Shown one piece after another: positions 1-10,053 of a stretch of DNA of 64,000 bases (position 1 is its first letter; every line of letters starts with the position of its first letter). Made by a program: the position numbers and the translations under genes. Source of the stretch: Eutrigla gurnardus. Lineage: Eukaryota; Chordata; Actinopteri; Perciformes; Triglidae. The notes below the pieces were generated by a model. It was not told where the DNA came from. It did no database searches and was given only the letters and a program-made list of their open reading frames with translations. The stretch lies in assembly GCA_963514095.1 (NCBI GenBank), contig OY741268.1:4796001-4860000 (forward strand), written 5' to 3'.

Positions 1-3000
1 GCAACAGTGGCCCTGGCAAATTCACATTTAGCCACATTAACTGTGAGGTTAGCGTCTTGGAGACGAACAAACAATGCATGGACTCGATCCCTGTGCTGTT
101 CCCAAGTGTCACTGTATACTACGACATCATCTAAATAAACAGCTACGCCCTCCAGCCCTGCCACTACTTGGTTCATCAGACGCTGAAAAGTGGCAGGCGC
201 ATTTCGGAGCCCAAAACTCATGACCCTGTAGGAATACAGCCCCGATGACGTAATGAAAGCAGCGATCTCTTGGGCACGTGGCGTCAGCGGGACCTGCCAG
301 TATCCTTTTAATAGGTCAAATTTACTCACAAACCTGGCAGATCCTACCGCATCCACGCAATCCTCCATCCTCGGTAAGGGAAAAGAATCAGGTTTAGTCA
401 CTTCGTTTACCCTTCGGTAGTCTGTGCAAAACCTGTCTGTCATGTCTGATTTTCCCACCAGTAGGCATGGAGAGGCCCAACTGGAATTTGAAGGCACAGC
501 CAGCTCATTATCTAGCAGATACTGAACCTCAGCGTCCATGCGGCGGCGCTTCTCCAGAGGAACTCTGTAGAACCTTTGCCGAATTGGCTTTGCATCCCCA
601 ACATCGATGTCATGCTGCACTAAGTGGGTACAGGAAGGAGTATCAGAAAACAGGGAAGGGAAAGCAGCCAACAGTCCCGACAGATCCCTGCCTTGTTCTT
701 CTGACAAGTGGCAGAATAGACCCCTTAAATCTGCAAGCGTTTCTGAGTTTTTGAGCCGAGGACGCAGCACGCCATCCCCAGGCCCTCTCACATCCGCCTC
801 TTCCTCATCCCCCGTTTCCCCTACTGAAACAGATGCCGGGAGCATGTGAGCTATGGTAGTCAACATAGCAGGCTTAACCTCCTGAACCACATCCGCTCCT
901 GGCACAGATATACGGGCATAGTAAGCTTTCAGCAAGTTCACATGACACAGTTGTGTTGACTTTTTACGGTCTGGAGTATCAACCAGATAGTTCTGTTCAG
1001 AGACCTGTCGGACCACGGTGTACGGTCCAGTGAACTTGGCCTGGAATGGCGAACCAAGGATAGGCAGCAATGCCAACACCTGGTCTCCAGGACAGAACAC
1101 TCGAGGCTCTGTTCTGCGGTCATAGTACCGCTTCATCTTACTCTGGACGGCTGTCAGATGATCACCCGCCATCTTAACCGCCAGATGTAGTCTACGATGA
1201 AAACCGTTCACATAATCAATCAGGTTGACAGGCGGCTCTGCAACTTTTAGGCCATCCTGCAAAACTGAAAGGGGACCCCTCACTTTGTGTGCGAACACCA
1301 ACTCACTGGGGCTAAACCCTGTGCTCTCCTGCACCACCTCCCTGGCTGACAACATAAGCCAAGGCAGCCCTTCCTCCCAATCCCCCTTAAGCTCAGTACA
1401 GTATGAACGCATAAGCGACTTCAGGGTTTGGTGGAACCTTTCCAGTGCTCCCTGACTCTGAGCATGGTAAGCACTAGCTTTGTTGTGCTTGACCTTCAGC
1501 TGGCTCAAAACCTCTGCAAACATTCGTGACGTAAAGTTGGATCCTTGGTCACTCTGTATGACCCGAGGAATTCCAAAGTAGGATATGAACTGTGATAAAG
1601 CCTTAACAATCGATCGTGTGGTGATGGAGCGGAGAGGGTACACAGCGGGGTAACGTGTGGTCTGACACATTACCGTCAACAGATAGATGCACCCCGACTT
1701 GGATGGAGGGAGCGGCCCCACACAGTCGATGATGAGATGCTGGAATGGCTCACTTACTGCTGGAATGGGGTAAAGAGGTGCAGGTTTGATAGTCTGGTTA
1801 GGCTTGCCTGTGATCTGGCAGGTATGACAAGTCTTAATGAACCTGGTAACCTCTTTCTTTAACCTGGGCCAGAAGAAGTAACGCAGCAATCTGTTACAAG
1901 TCTTCCTAACCCCCATGTGTCCAGCCACCTCACCGTGGGCTGTCTCCAAAATTACTTCTCTAAACTTGGCAGGCACAACTACCTGAAGTACGGGATCACC
2001 TACCGAACAGTCATCATGAGGAAGCCACTTACGGACCAGCATGTCATCCAGTAGAAAGTACCCACAGGCTAAACTCTCCATCTCGTCTGTTGGCTTCACC
2101 TCACTGAACAGTCCCTTCAGCTCAGGATCCTCCTGCTGGGCTATAATCAGCTCACTCTTGGACAGGGCAAGAGGCAGATCAGGAAGTTGAGACACAGCAT
2201 TTTTAAATCTTCCAGACTCTTTAATCCCCCTTTCCGGCCCTGTCCCACTCATCGAACGAGTTACTACGCAAGCAGTAAAAACCTCTGGAAACTCCTTCTC
2301 ACTACTGTCTGGCACAGTGGAGATAGTCGGCCCAGAAGTCACCACAGGAGGCGGAACACCTCCCCAAACCCACCCTTTAGCTAAATCGTTTCCTAGAACG
2401 ACAGACACTCCTTCTACAGGCATCTTTGATTTCAGTGCTATTGCCACTTCTCCTTTTACCAGCTCATGGTCAAGTTCGATTCTGTGTAAGGGAGCCGGCC
2501 AAGTATGCATCCCCATGTCTTGGATCAAAACACTCCTCCCCAGACTTGACTCCTCAGAAAAATCCAACACCGAGTCTAGGATGAATGATGCTGAACCCCC
2601 GGTGTCCCGCAAAATCTTTACAGGTACTTTCTGTGACCTACCCACCAATGAGACAAAACCTTCCCTGATGAACTCACTGTAATCAGGCGGAACCATATCT
2701 GCCCATAGCAAGCTAGAACCTTCCGAGATGCCAGGAAGGCTTGGCACAACAGACGCCACCATGGCCGGTTTTTCAGGACACATATTCTCTGAATCTAGGC
2801 CTAGTGCCCCCTGTCCTCCACCAACCGGAACTGCCAGGGCATGAGGTCTACTAGTACCCCCAGATAAACCCTTCCCATCATTTCTTTTACTTTTCAGCAC
2901 AGGACAGTTCAATTTCCAATGTCCTTTCCCCAAGCAATAGTTGCATGTGGAGTTAAAATCACCCTTGCTGGGACGAACTTTTTCATATTGTGGGTTAGGA

Positions 3001-4004
3001 GCAGAGAATCCCAAGTTCACACTAGGGAACTTTGCAGGGTACGGAGCTAAGAAACTAGAACCTCCCCCGCTATGACCACGTGACTCAGATGGAACTTTGG
3101 TAGTTAACACAAACTCATCTGCCCACCTGGCCGCTTCAAGGGTGGTTTTTGGTTTACGCTCATTGAGATGATTTACAATGCGCTCAGGTGTGACATTCTT
3201 GAACTGTTCTAGTAACAACACTTCACACAATTCATCGAGAGTAGTGACCCTTTCTGCCTCACGCCAACGTTTAAAGTGGCTTACCATCTCCCTCGTCACC
3301 TCCACATATGTCTGCGTCTCAGTTTTTCTCCAATTCCTGAAGCGCAATCGATAGGCTTCTGCACACAGCTCATAAGACAGAAGTATGGCATCCTTTACCT
3401 TAGTATACACTTTCCTCTCTACAGGGTCAAGTGCTAAGTAGGCCTCTTGAGCCTTCGGCGGAAGCACACTCTGAATCAGTGCAGTGCGGTCTGTAACTGT
3501 CCAACTTCTCTCCTCTGCCAGACTTTCAAATAATGAGAAAAATACATCAGGATCCGTCTCATTAAATTTCGGCATCAGACGGACCATATCACCCAAGCTG
3601 TCCCTAGACCTTGCATCAACAGCATCAGGTCTTGCCTGGCGCAACCTCTCTAGCTCAAGACGCACCTCCCTTTCTTTCTGGCATTCTCGGGCCTGAAACT
3701 CCATCTGCATGGCTAACAGTTCTTTTTGCTCTGCAAAGGATAGACCCGTACCCACTGAGACAAATCCAGCCCCTGCCCCTTTAATGGGTGAACCACCTGG
3801 GCTAGATGTTTCGTCATCTTCTAACACGCCCTGGTCAATTAACCCCACATGTACTGCAGCAAACACCTCCTTTTTCTTAGACCGACCCTGCATAACATCG
3901 GGGGTAAGGCTATAATGTGTGACGACCCGCCACAATTCTTCAACTTTCAATCTTTCAAGCAACTCGACTGATGGACTGGCCACAAACTCCTTAAAAAGAT
4001 CCAT
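1..4004 (-). CDS. Gmr1-like Ty3/Gypsy gag-pol polyprotein, partial, open reading frame intact
   Basis: Reading down from the ATG at 4004-4002 I found no stop codon through 1,334 codons to the window edge. Domains in order: Gag with a SCAN-like capsid segment (about 3355-3110), a CCHC knuckle CNYCLGKGHWKLNC (about 2945-2904), aspartic protease motif RDTGGS (DTG at 2606-2598), integrase with the zinc motif ending CHTC (about 1830-1815), DDE residues in LIIDCVG (near 1725), QSDQG (near 1547) and GALERF (E at 1442-1440), a C-terminal GPY motif (near 1025), then reverse transcriptase with YLDD at 137-126. Integrase therefore precedes RT, the reverse of ordinary Ty3/Gypsy order and typical of the Gmr1 group described from fish and other deuterostomes. 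Gag and pol share one frame, with no frameshift site. RNase H, the end of RT and the 3' LTR lie outside the window. The open frame suggests a young, possibly active copy. Confidence 0.93.
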   Translation of the reverse strand, partial: MDLFKEFVASPSVELLERLKVEELWRVVTHYSLTPDVMQGRSKKKEVFAAVHVGLIDQGVLEDDETSSPGGSPIKGAGAGFVSVGTGLSFAEQKELLAMQMEFQARECQKEREVRLELERLRQARPDAVDARSRDSLGDMVRLMPKFNETDPDVFFSLFESLAEERSWTVTDRTALIQSVLPPKAQEAYLALDPVERKVYTKVKDAILLSYELCAEAYRLRFRNWRKTETQTYVEVTREMVSHFKRWREAERVTTLDELCEVLLLEQFKNVTPERIVNHLNERKPKTTLEAARWADEFVLTTKVPSESRGHSGGGSSFLAPYPAKFPSVNLGFSAPNPQYEKVRPSKGDFNSTCNYCLGKGHWKLNCPVLKSKRNDGKGLSGGTSRPHALAVPVGGGQGALGLDSENMCPEKPAMVASVVPSLPGISEGSSLLWADMVPPDYSEFIREGFVSLVGRSQKVPVKILRDTGGSASFILDSVLDFSEESSLGRSVLIQDMGMHTWPAPLHRIELDHELVKGEVAIALKSKMPVEGVSVVLGNDLAKGWVWGGVPPPVVTSGPTISTVPDSSEKEFPEVFTACVVTRSMSGTGPERGIKESGRFKNAVSQLPDLPLALSKSELIIAQQEDPELKGLFSEVKPTDEMESLACGYFLLDDMLVRKWLPHDDCSVGDPVLQVVVPAKFREVILETAHGEVAGHMGVRKTCNRLLRYFFWPRLKKEVTRFIKTCHTCQITGKPNQTIKPAPLYPIPAVSEPFQHLIIDCVGPLPPSKSGCIYLLTVMCQTTRYPAVYPLRSITTRSIVKALSQFISYFGIPRVIQSDQGSNFTSRMFAEVLSQLKVKHNKASAYHAQSQGALERFHQTLKSLMRSYCTELKGDWEEGLPWLMLSAREVVQESTGFSPSELVFAHKVRGPLSVLQDGLKVAEPPVNLIDYVNGFHRRLHLAVKMAGDHLTAVQSKMKRYYDRRTEPRVFCPGDQVLALLPILGSPFQAKFTGPYTVVRQVSEQNYLVDTPDRKKSTQLCHVNLLKAYYARISVPGADVVQEVKPAMLTTIAHMLPASVSVGETGDEEEADVRGPGDGVLRPRLKNSETLADLRGLFCHLSEEQGRDLSGLLAAFPSLFSDTPSCTHLVQHDIDVGDAKPIRQRFYRVPLEKRRRMDAEVQYLLDNELAVPSNSSWASPCLLVGKSDMTDRFCTDYRRVNEVTKPDSFPLPRMEDCVDAVGSARFVSKFDLLKGYWQVPLTPRAQEIAAFITSSGLYSYRVMSFGLRNAPATFQRLMNQVVAGLEGVAVYLDDVVVYSDTWEQHRDRVHALFVRLQDANLTVNVAKCEFARATV
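3110..3355 (-). other. SCAN-like capsid segment within Gag
   Basis: The stretch beginning LRFRNWRKTE and running through LLLEQFKNVTPE to AARWADEF has the layout of the vertebrate SCAN domain (an RFR start, a central LLLEQF helix, a final acidic helix). It is established that the SCAN domain of zinc-finger proteins was captured from the capsid of Gmr1-like retrotransposons. The match here is my visual comparison, not a profile search. Confidence 0.7.
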
Positions 4005-4691
4005 CCTACTGTAAGCCAATCAACGGTCCACAAATGCTTAATCAGTAGTACCAATAACCTGTTATCAGCTATAATGCCTCGACTCAGAACGGTGAGTAGC
4101 GTGATATATCACCAAAAGCACAGAAGGGATAATTATCAGAGCTGCCCCGTATCTAACTGGAAGTAGAAGTCCCTAACTAGCTACCAACTAGTCTTCGGTG
4201 TGCCCTCATGCAATTTGGTTGCTAGCAACCCCAGCGCGTTCGACACACCCAAAAACAACAAACAAAACCAAACAAAAAAAACAGCGATAAACGCTCTACT
4301 CCTACACGGGGGTTCACTTAGCTCATAACTAACCCACTGGCTTCAATGACATTTAAGGTGCAAACAATCCCATACTATTCACCAACCAGCTGAGGATCAT
4401 AACCGGCAACCAGGTCACCAGAAAGGAAGGAAAACTGCCACTAATCCCTCTCACAAGCTCTCCCTTGCTGCAAGCTGCAAGCCAAACAAATCAATTAAAT
4501 CAATCAACAGGCCAACTCAATAACCCATATTCAAACAACAAAAGATCAAAACTACCAATTAACCAAATATGCAACCAAGCAAAACTAACAAATAACCAAC
4601 TACTCAAACACTGCGAGTCTCCCAACAATAACACTCTCAAACTAACTATACAGGCCTTGGAAAGATATGAAAAATAACCTTAGCAAAACCT
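4005..4691 (-). other. 5' leader of the Gmr1-like element
   Basis: This 687-base stretch lies between the primer binding site and the Gag start codon. It is A/C-rich on the plus strand and carries no credible coding frame. By position it is the untranslated leader, where packaging and dimerisation signals would sit; none can be recognised by eye. Confidence 0.75.
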
Positions 4692-4709
4692 ATCCCGGAC
4701 GAGCCCCCA
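4692..4709 (-). promoter_or_regulatory. Primer binding site for tRNA-Pro
   Basis: On the minus strand the 18 bases TGGGGGCTCGTCCGGGAT sit 3 bases after the end of the LTR. They are the complement of the 3' end of tRNA-Pro and equal the primer site known from murine leukaemia-type gammaretroviruses. This fixes element orientation and marks the LTR as the 5' copy. Confidence 0.92.
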
Positions 4710-4712
4710 ATT

Positions 4713-5120
4713 TGTTATGACCACATGGCTCAAGCATGGCATAACAAATTGGGAGACACGCAGTGACAAGTTTTTGGTATATTTATTTAACAATAAAAGG
4801 CACTAACAAGGAAATTAAGTATCAGTGTAGATGGCAGCTTAACTATGTGTAATGTGTAATGGACTGGTGTAATGAGAATGTACAACAAAACCAAAATGAA
4901 GACGATGAGGTTTGGCAGCAGCTTCAGTCACCCAGGCAGCGAGAGAGCGACAGGCTGGATGTCTTCCTCCTTTTATAGGCCAACCAGGCCAATCAGGTCA
5001 ATCAGTTGCACCTGCTGCAGAAAGGGAAGAGCCAAATGGCCCAAGTAGTGAAGCAGCGCCTCCCCCCACCACACAGGGGAAGGACACCTTCCCTGACCGC
5101 CAGGGAAGGGGGACGTAACA
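4713..5120 (-). repeat. 5' LTR of the Gmr1-like element (408 bp)
   Basis: The repeat has TGTTA...TAACA ends and abuts the primer site. On the minus strand it carries a TATA box (TATAAAA, 4977-4971) and, about 190 bases downstream, a poly(A) signal AATAAA (4787-4782), giving the expected U3-R-U5 order. The second LTR is beyond the window start, so the ends are inferred from the inverted termini and primer-site spacing only. Confidence 0.88.
4971..4977 (-). promoter_or_regulatory. TATA box of the LTR promoter
   Basis: TATAAAA on the minus strand in the U3 part of the LTR, upstream of the poly(A) signal. It is the likely core promoter for the gag-pol transcript. Confidence 0.7.
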
Positions 5121-5445
5121 CACATATAGTGAACCACCGAAGGTCAAGGATCAGCAGAGATTCAAGTTCAGGGGCTTGGGCATTCCCAGTGTATGGCTAT
5201 CAAAAGTGAAACCTCTATCAGTTGTTTAGTTAGAAGGTTAACGCGGTGATAAAAGCAGTGAGAGTGCCAAATAGCTAATGTTAGGAAATTAGTGGCAAAG
5301 TACCAAAAGACTGTCGCTGCCGGCAACATAAATCTTAATTTATGTTGTGTCTATTAAACTTTTTTTTGCAGGAGTCCATCTCCGACAAACCCCATCCACA
5401 ATGTATTGGCCTTTAGCTGAGGGGGTTTGGTGCTGGAAACCCAGT
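5121..5445. other. Unassigned flank of the Gmr1-like LTR
   Basis: I see no gene or recognisable repeat here. The bases directly after 5120 would hold one copy of the 4-5 bp target duplication; the partner copy is outside the window. Confidence 0.4.
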
Positions 5446-5553
5446 CGAGGCTATTATTATCCATCCATCATCTACCACTTATCCTATATTCAGGGTCGCG
5501 CCGGGGGGTACTGGAGCCATTGGGCGAAGGCAGGGTACAGGTCGCCATTCATC
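5446..5553 (-). mobile_element. RTE-type LINE 3' end fragment
   Basis: Read on the minus strand, the segment has the block GGATAAG-GGTAGATGATGGATGG preceded by a GCGACCCTGAAT motif, the familiar fish LINE tail of the RTE/Rex3 type. The (GATG)n-like end lies at the lower coordinate. Only the extreme 3' end is kept, as expected from 5'-truncated retrotransposition. Confidence 0.6.
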
Positions 5554-5558
5554 GGCTA

Positions 5559-5560
5559 TA

Positions 5561-5607
<47 letters not shown>
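5559..5607. repeat. (TTA)n microsatellite
   Basis: About 16 tandem ATT/TTA units next to the LINE fragment. Confidence 0.95.
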
Positions 5608-5608
<1 letters not shown>

Positions 5609-6559
5609 ACTTTATCATTAGTAAGCTCCTAAATAATTACTGAAATGTTCATAATAACTTTTTTTGTAAATACAATTAATGCAATATTATTTAAAAGTCT
5701 TCTGCTCTGACATCTGCTCTTTTGGTTAACAGAACATGATTTAACAGGGCAAAAACCTCCGGAAGATTTAAATGTTCAGACCTAAGTGATTTGTGTAAAT
5801 AGTAGTAAAACAATTATTATTACTATATAAAGCGTTATCTTTAAACTTTTAAGGCATTATCTATAGTAATATTAATGGTCTAAGTTGATGTGAAATTGCA
5901 TAGTTTTACGTCAAAAATGTATAAAAGCCCTTCATCCTGTGTTTTATCTGTCTGAAAGGTTGTAAGTAGATGTGTTGATATATTCCTGTATACGCAGATG
6001 CAGATGAAGAGTTGTATATTCATCGGGTGTGTTACTAGGATGCATGTTTGATGAGTGTGTAGGTGTGTGATGCTCTCAGATCTTGGCAGTGTCAGCAGCA
6101 GTGGAGGGTGGAAGTTGATTGTGTGACAGTCTGTTAAAAACACGTCAAATTAACCTCATCATCTCACATATCTCCTCCTCAGAAGGTGTGATGAATTGTA
6201 GATTTTTCACTACTTCACGCTCAAAATGTGTTCAAATAGAGTATTACCACCTGCAGTGAAATATATCTTCATTGCCCTTTGAGCACAAGCCTTGTAAACA
6301 CGGAAGCTGAGATTTTGTTTAGTGTTGAGATTTTACATTCAGGTCCCATGGTGCATTTCTGTCCCACACAACCACAAACTATTTATAAGAAGTGGACGTG
6401 TTCATCGTGAATTCACCTTTGGTTTGTGGACCATCGCCATCTTTGAACACCAATGAAGAAATGATCACTATCAGTATTGTTATTGTTGAAATTGTAAGTA
6501 TCCGTATGGTATTAAAAAGTTCAGGAAACAAGAATACTCCATCTAAGTTAGCTGGTGAG
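5608..6559. other. A/T-rich stretch with no supported gene
   Basis: Short open frames occur (for example 5880-6143 minus) but show no domain or codon pattern. I see no terminal repeats that define an element. Confidence 0.5.
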
Positions 6560-6567
6560 CTAATTAC

Positions 6568-7519
6568 TAGAGTTGAGCCGGATACTCGGCTGAAACGAGT
6601 ATCCGGTACGGATAAAGCACTTTTGCCGAGTACGAGTATTATACGAGTAATACGAGTCAATATCTGTGCTCGGATTAAATAAAAATCCTCATTGGGTAGC
6701 TGACTGTGTCTGCGTCCTGTGATATGCTACAGCCCCTCCCCTACACACTCGCAGATGTGTTGTTGTGTCCGCTCTGATCACTCACACACAGAACAGCTCT
6801 CTGTCTCTCCCTCAGTCACTCAGGTTCGCGGGTCGTTTTCCGTTAATGTTTAGGGTTTCTTTCTTCAGCTTCAGGTTTGTTATTACTTAGGTTGGTACTT
6901 ACTTATGAACTAGTAGAGTTCTGGTACTTCGTTCAGATGTGGTGCCGACTCGCGTTGCGTCTCTGCCTGTCGGAGATTTTTCTTTTTCTTTTTTTAACCG
7001 TCATCTGGCTGCCTGGCTCTAACACTTTCTTGCTGTATTTCGTGAAAAAATAAAGCTGGTAGTGGTATAAATATTGGAAATCAAGCTACACACACACACA
7101 CACACTCTCTCTCTCTCTCTCTCTCCCTCCACCTCTCTCTCTCTGCCATCGGGAGTTTTTTTTTTTTTTTAACCGTCAACTGGCTCTAACGGTTTTATTT
7201 TATTTATTTTTTTTTTACTTCTTGCACTGAGTGTCTGACACTTTCTTGCTGTATTGGATAAAAAATAAAATAAAGCTAGTAGTGGTATAAATAATATTAA
7301 GCTACACACACGCCCCCCCCCCCCCCCTCCCTCTCTCATGATCAGTGATACAGAATAATGAGTGACACAGAGAATACCAGTCAGAGTTTTCTTAACTTAA
7401 ATCCCGCCCACTTTCGGGTTAGGCCCCGCCCACTCCGAGTACAGATACAGATACAGATAATTCATATGGTTAACAGATACAGATACAGATACAGATAATG
7501 CTGTACTCGCTCATCCCTA
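6568..7519. mobile_element. Non-autonomous hAT element (952 bp)
   Basis: The unit is bounded by a perfect 8-bp target duplication, ctaattac, at 6560-6567 and 7520-7527, the hAT signature. Ends read TAGAGTTGAGC at the left and, inverted, TAGGGATGAGC at the right. It holds no transposase. Subterminal blocks of repeated ATACGAG and GATACA-type motifs lie inside each end. A 60-base block (near 7028-7075 and again near 7240-7300) is duplicated, and a CT microsatellite fills 7082-7145. Confidence 0.9.
7082..7145. repeat. CA/CT microsatellite inside the hAT element
   Basis: A (CA)n run followed by (CT)n, within the non-autonomous hAT unit. Confidence 0.9.
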
Positions 7520-7727
7520 CTAATTACCAGAGGGGTATTCCACCAAACTCGCTAATTAAGGCGGGGCTTACCTGGTTAAGCCTGGTTAGAACTAACGCCA
7601 ACTTCCACTTGCGGCTAAACCCATTCCATTAACACATTTCAGCCGCGCCTTGTTGAGGCTACTTCAAGCCAGGTTAACGTTGTCGTGTGTTACGCGCATT
7701 CACGGGATATGAAGCCAGACCAGAATC

Positions 7728-7886
7728 GTGAATGTCGAATCATCGAGAAAATGGCAGAAAAGACCAGAGAAAAAATTATTGATGGAACTGTACGAGGAGT
7801 ACAAACCCATCATAACCAATAAAGGGAATACTGTAGTGATAAATAAAAATCGCGAGGCTGCTTGGGCAAGAATTGCAGAGCGATTA
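7728..7886 (+). pseudogene. Myb/SANT-like domain exon, probably from a Harbinger-type transposon
   Basis: The reading frame from the ATG at 7728 gives KRPEKKLLMELYEEYKPII and then NREAAWARIAERLN, the pattern of the Myb/SANT-like DNA-binding domain of MSANTD-type proteins and of PIF/Harbinger companion proteins. After about residue 55 the frame no longer resembles the family, so this is probably one exon; the end given is approximate. A downstream plus-strand piece at about 8341-8569 could be a further exon, but no splice pair is convincing. No DDE partner gene is visible next to it. An orphan or decayed copy is the best reading. Confidence 0.6.
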
Positions 7887-8143
7887 AATACGGAAGTACC
7901 GTTAAGAGTAACATGTTCTAATATAACACTGACAACGATTTGGCTGCGGCGACACCGGCGGCTTGTTTATGTCCGGCTGGGAGAGCTGTGGGGAGGTAAC
8001 GTTAAAGCTGTTATTTTAACCCATATTAATGTTCATACATAGCTAGCGTAGTACGTGGTAATTAATATACCCGTTAATAAATGATACTGCTAAGTGACAA
8101 GCCATATTAAGTATAGATTGTCATTTAACCATAAGACTTAATA

Positions 8144-8294
8144 CAGGGTTCGTACAGGTGCTTAAAATGTAAAATCTTTGAAAATGCTGTAATTTTAATG
8201 CTGTTTTTCAAGGTCTGAAAAGTGCTTGAATTTTAGTTTAAATGCTTGGCTAATAAAGTGATTTAATTGAATAGCAAAATGTGTACGAACCCTG
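8144..8294. mobile_element. Small MITE with TA duplications (151 bp)
   Basis: The unit starts CAGGGTTCGTACA and ends with its complement TGTACGAACCCTG, and is flanked by TA on both sides (8142-8143, 8295-8296). Inside, CTTGAA/CTTAAA-type short repeats recur. The TA duplication fits a Tc1/mariner-mobilised MITE, though the superfamily is an inference. Confidence 0.75.
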
Positions 8295-8874
8295 TAAATA
8301 ACCCTGACTTAATTCAATATTTTATTCTTGCCTCTCTTTTAAACATTTTAGTGACATAGCATCCGTCGATTGCATCAGCCCTGCAAACCCCGATGATGGA
8401 CGATGTGGTGGACAGTGGAGACATGCATCCCACACCCCCCATCTCCCAGATGATGTCCCACTCAGAGCCAGAAGACTCCAGGGTCCTTATTGTGGCATCC
8501 CATCCAGTCCAGCAGCACCACCAGGGACTCCTGCTCACCCGATACTGTATAAATGTTCTCTGTAAATAGTTATTTCTGCTGATATTTTGTAAATAATTCT
8601 ACATGTTAAGAACACCCACTTGTCAATAGTTATTATAACTTTGTAAATATTTGTTAATTACACAAAAAAAATATTATTTTCTTGTCACTGAAAAGCAGTT
8701 CAAAAGTTGACTTTATTTGTAAATAAGAAATGGAACAGATAATGTTACAAGGTTATACGATTTTAATTTAACTATATACAATATTTGGAAAAGAAAATGG
8801 AACAATACAATATTTTTAATTAACAATTTAAATTACAAATCAACACAGAACTTAATCGAACAGAAAAAAAACAT

Positions 8875-8897
8875 CCCCCCCCCCCCCCCCCCCCCCC
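8875..8897. repeat. Poly(C) run
   Basis: About 23 consecutive C followed by an A run; prone to assembly error. Confidence 0.9.
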
Positions 8898-8926
8898 AAA
8901 AAAAATCAACGCCTCTCAACCATTCT

Positions 8927-9143
8927 CTACAATAAACAAAAAAGTCTCTCCATCCTCTCTCTGCTCTCTCTTTCTCTCCTTTCCTCGCTCTCCCTCTGTA
9001 ACTTCATGTCCTCCCTTATCAAATCCAGCAAGTCATCCGTTTTCCTCGTTCTTGCTGCTGTCGGTGGCCCTGTGTTCTTGGCCTCAACAGGTGGTCGTTC
9101 TCATCCCGGAGTTTGATCAAATCCTCAGTCTGCTCCTTGCTCT
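8927..9143 (-). pseudogene. C-terminal coiled-coil exon of a Myb/SANT-type transposon protein
   Basis: On the minus strand, after a plausible acceptor (TTGTTGTAG at 9144), the frame reads ESKEQTEDLIKLRDEN. A second frame then reads DDLLDLIREDMKLQRESEE and ends MERLFCLL plus TAG at 8929-8927. Charged heptad-like sequence of this kind closes many Myb/SANT-like proteins in fish. The two halves are in different frames, so a frameshift lies near 9060. It is on the opposite strand from the Myb exon at 7728 and probably belongs to another copy. Confidence 0.5.
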
Positions 9144-9406
9144 CTACAACAAAACGACATGTAAAGCACATTTCCTGTTATGTCAACATGCAAAATGATT
9201 GTACGATATAATAACGATATTAACAGTAATAATGATGCTACGGTTAGCTCTGTATTCAATCCAAACGTTTACAGTTTTACAGCCTAGAAATACAGCTCAC
9301 AACCCATCGTTAACGTTATATATTCAGCTTCATTCAGCTTTGGGCGCAGGAGAGGAGCGAACTGTAGCCTACCTTACAACCTTACAACAAGAACAAATTA
9401 ACTTAA

Positions 9407-10053
9407 AGGAAAACACCACCGCATTTCCATACTGAACTATGTTCTGCTCTGATCTTAGACGAGGTGATACATACCTCCCTCTCCTCTGTGCGTGCACTCA
9501 ATCGGCGCAGTAATATCATCACTCAAAACATGACGGGACTATATACCTTCTGCTTGTTTTCACAACCCTGTACAATGCACGTTATAACCATGATGTTTGA
9601 TTGTTCACAAACTATCTTACTACAACCTGATGCTTCCTCAACTGTGCACAAACTACTACAGGTAGTGCAGGCGACGGCGTGCAGGTCACGTAGGTTCTAT
9701 TGACGGAAGTAAGAGGGGGAGCGGAGTGATGATATTACTGCGCCGACGTCGAAGTGCTTCTAGTTGTTATTCCGCCATACTATATAGTTATCCTTGTTAT
9801 CCGCTTAGAAAAATTGGCATGTTTCATTTTGTGTAACCAAACTTGGGTCGTGTAACTACTCACGTAACCGTATTTAAATAGGGACAACGTGGAAGTGCTT
9901 GGTCGCTTCTAACTTCACCCCCCTTTGGATCCGCTGCGCGGAGTGCGCGCAAGAGCCATTGAGTGCACGCACAGAGGAGAGGGAGGTATGTATCACCTCG
10001 TCTAAGATCAGAGCAGAACATAGTTCAGTATGGAAATGCGGTGGTGTTTTCCT
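9407..10053. mobile_element. TTAA-flanked MITE with perfect long inverted ends (647 bp)
   Basis: The left end (9407-9502) and right end (9958-10053) are perfect inverted copies over 96 bases, starting AGGAAAACACCACC. Each is flanked by TTAA (9403-9406, 10054-10057). TTAA duplications are typical of piggyBac, Kolobok and Sola3 transposons; the AGG start favours Kolobok-like mobilisation, which is an inference. Inside lies a second inverted pair, CGGCGCAGTAATATCATC (from 9503) and its complement ending at 9745. No transposase is encoded. Confidence 0.85.

Noticed and set aside
6379..6682. Overlapping frames on both strands
   Set aside because: They straddle the left end of the hAT element at 6568, so they mix flank and MITE sequence.
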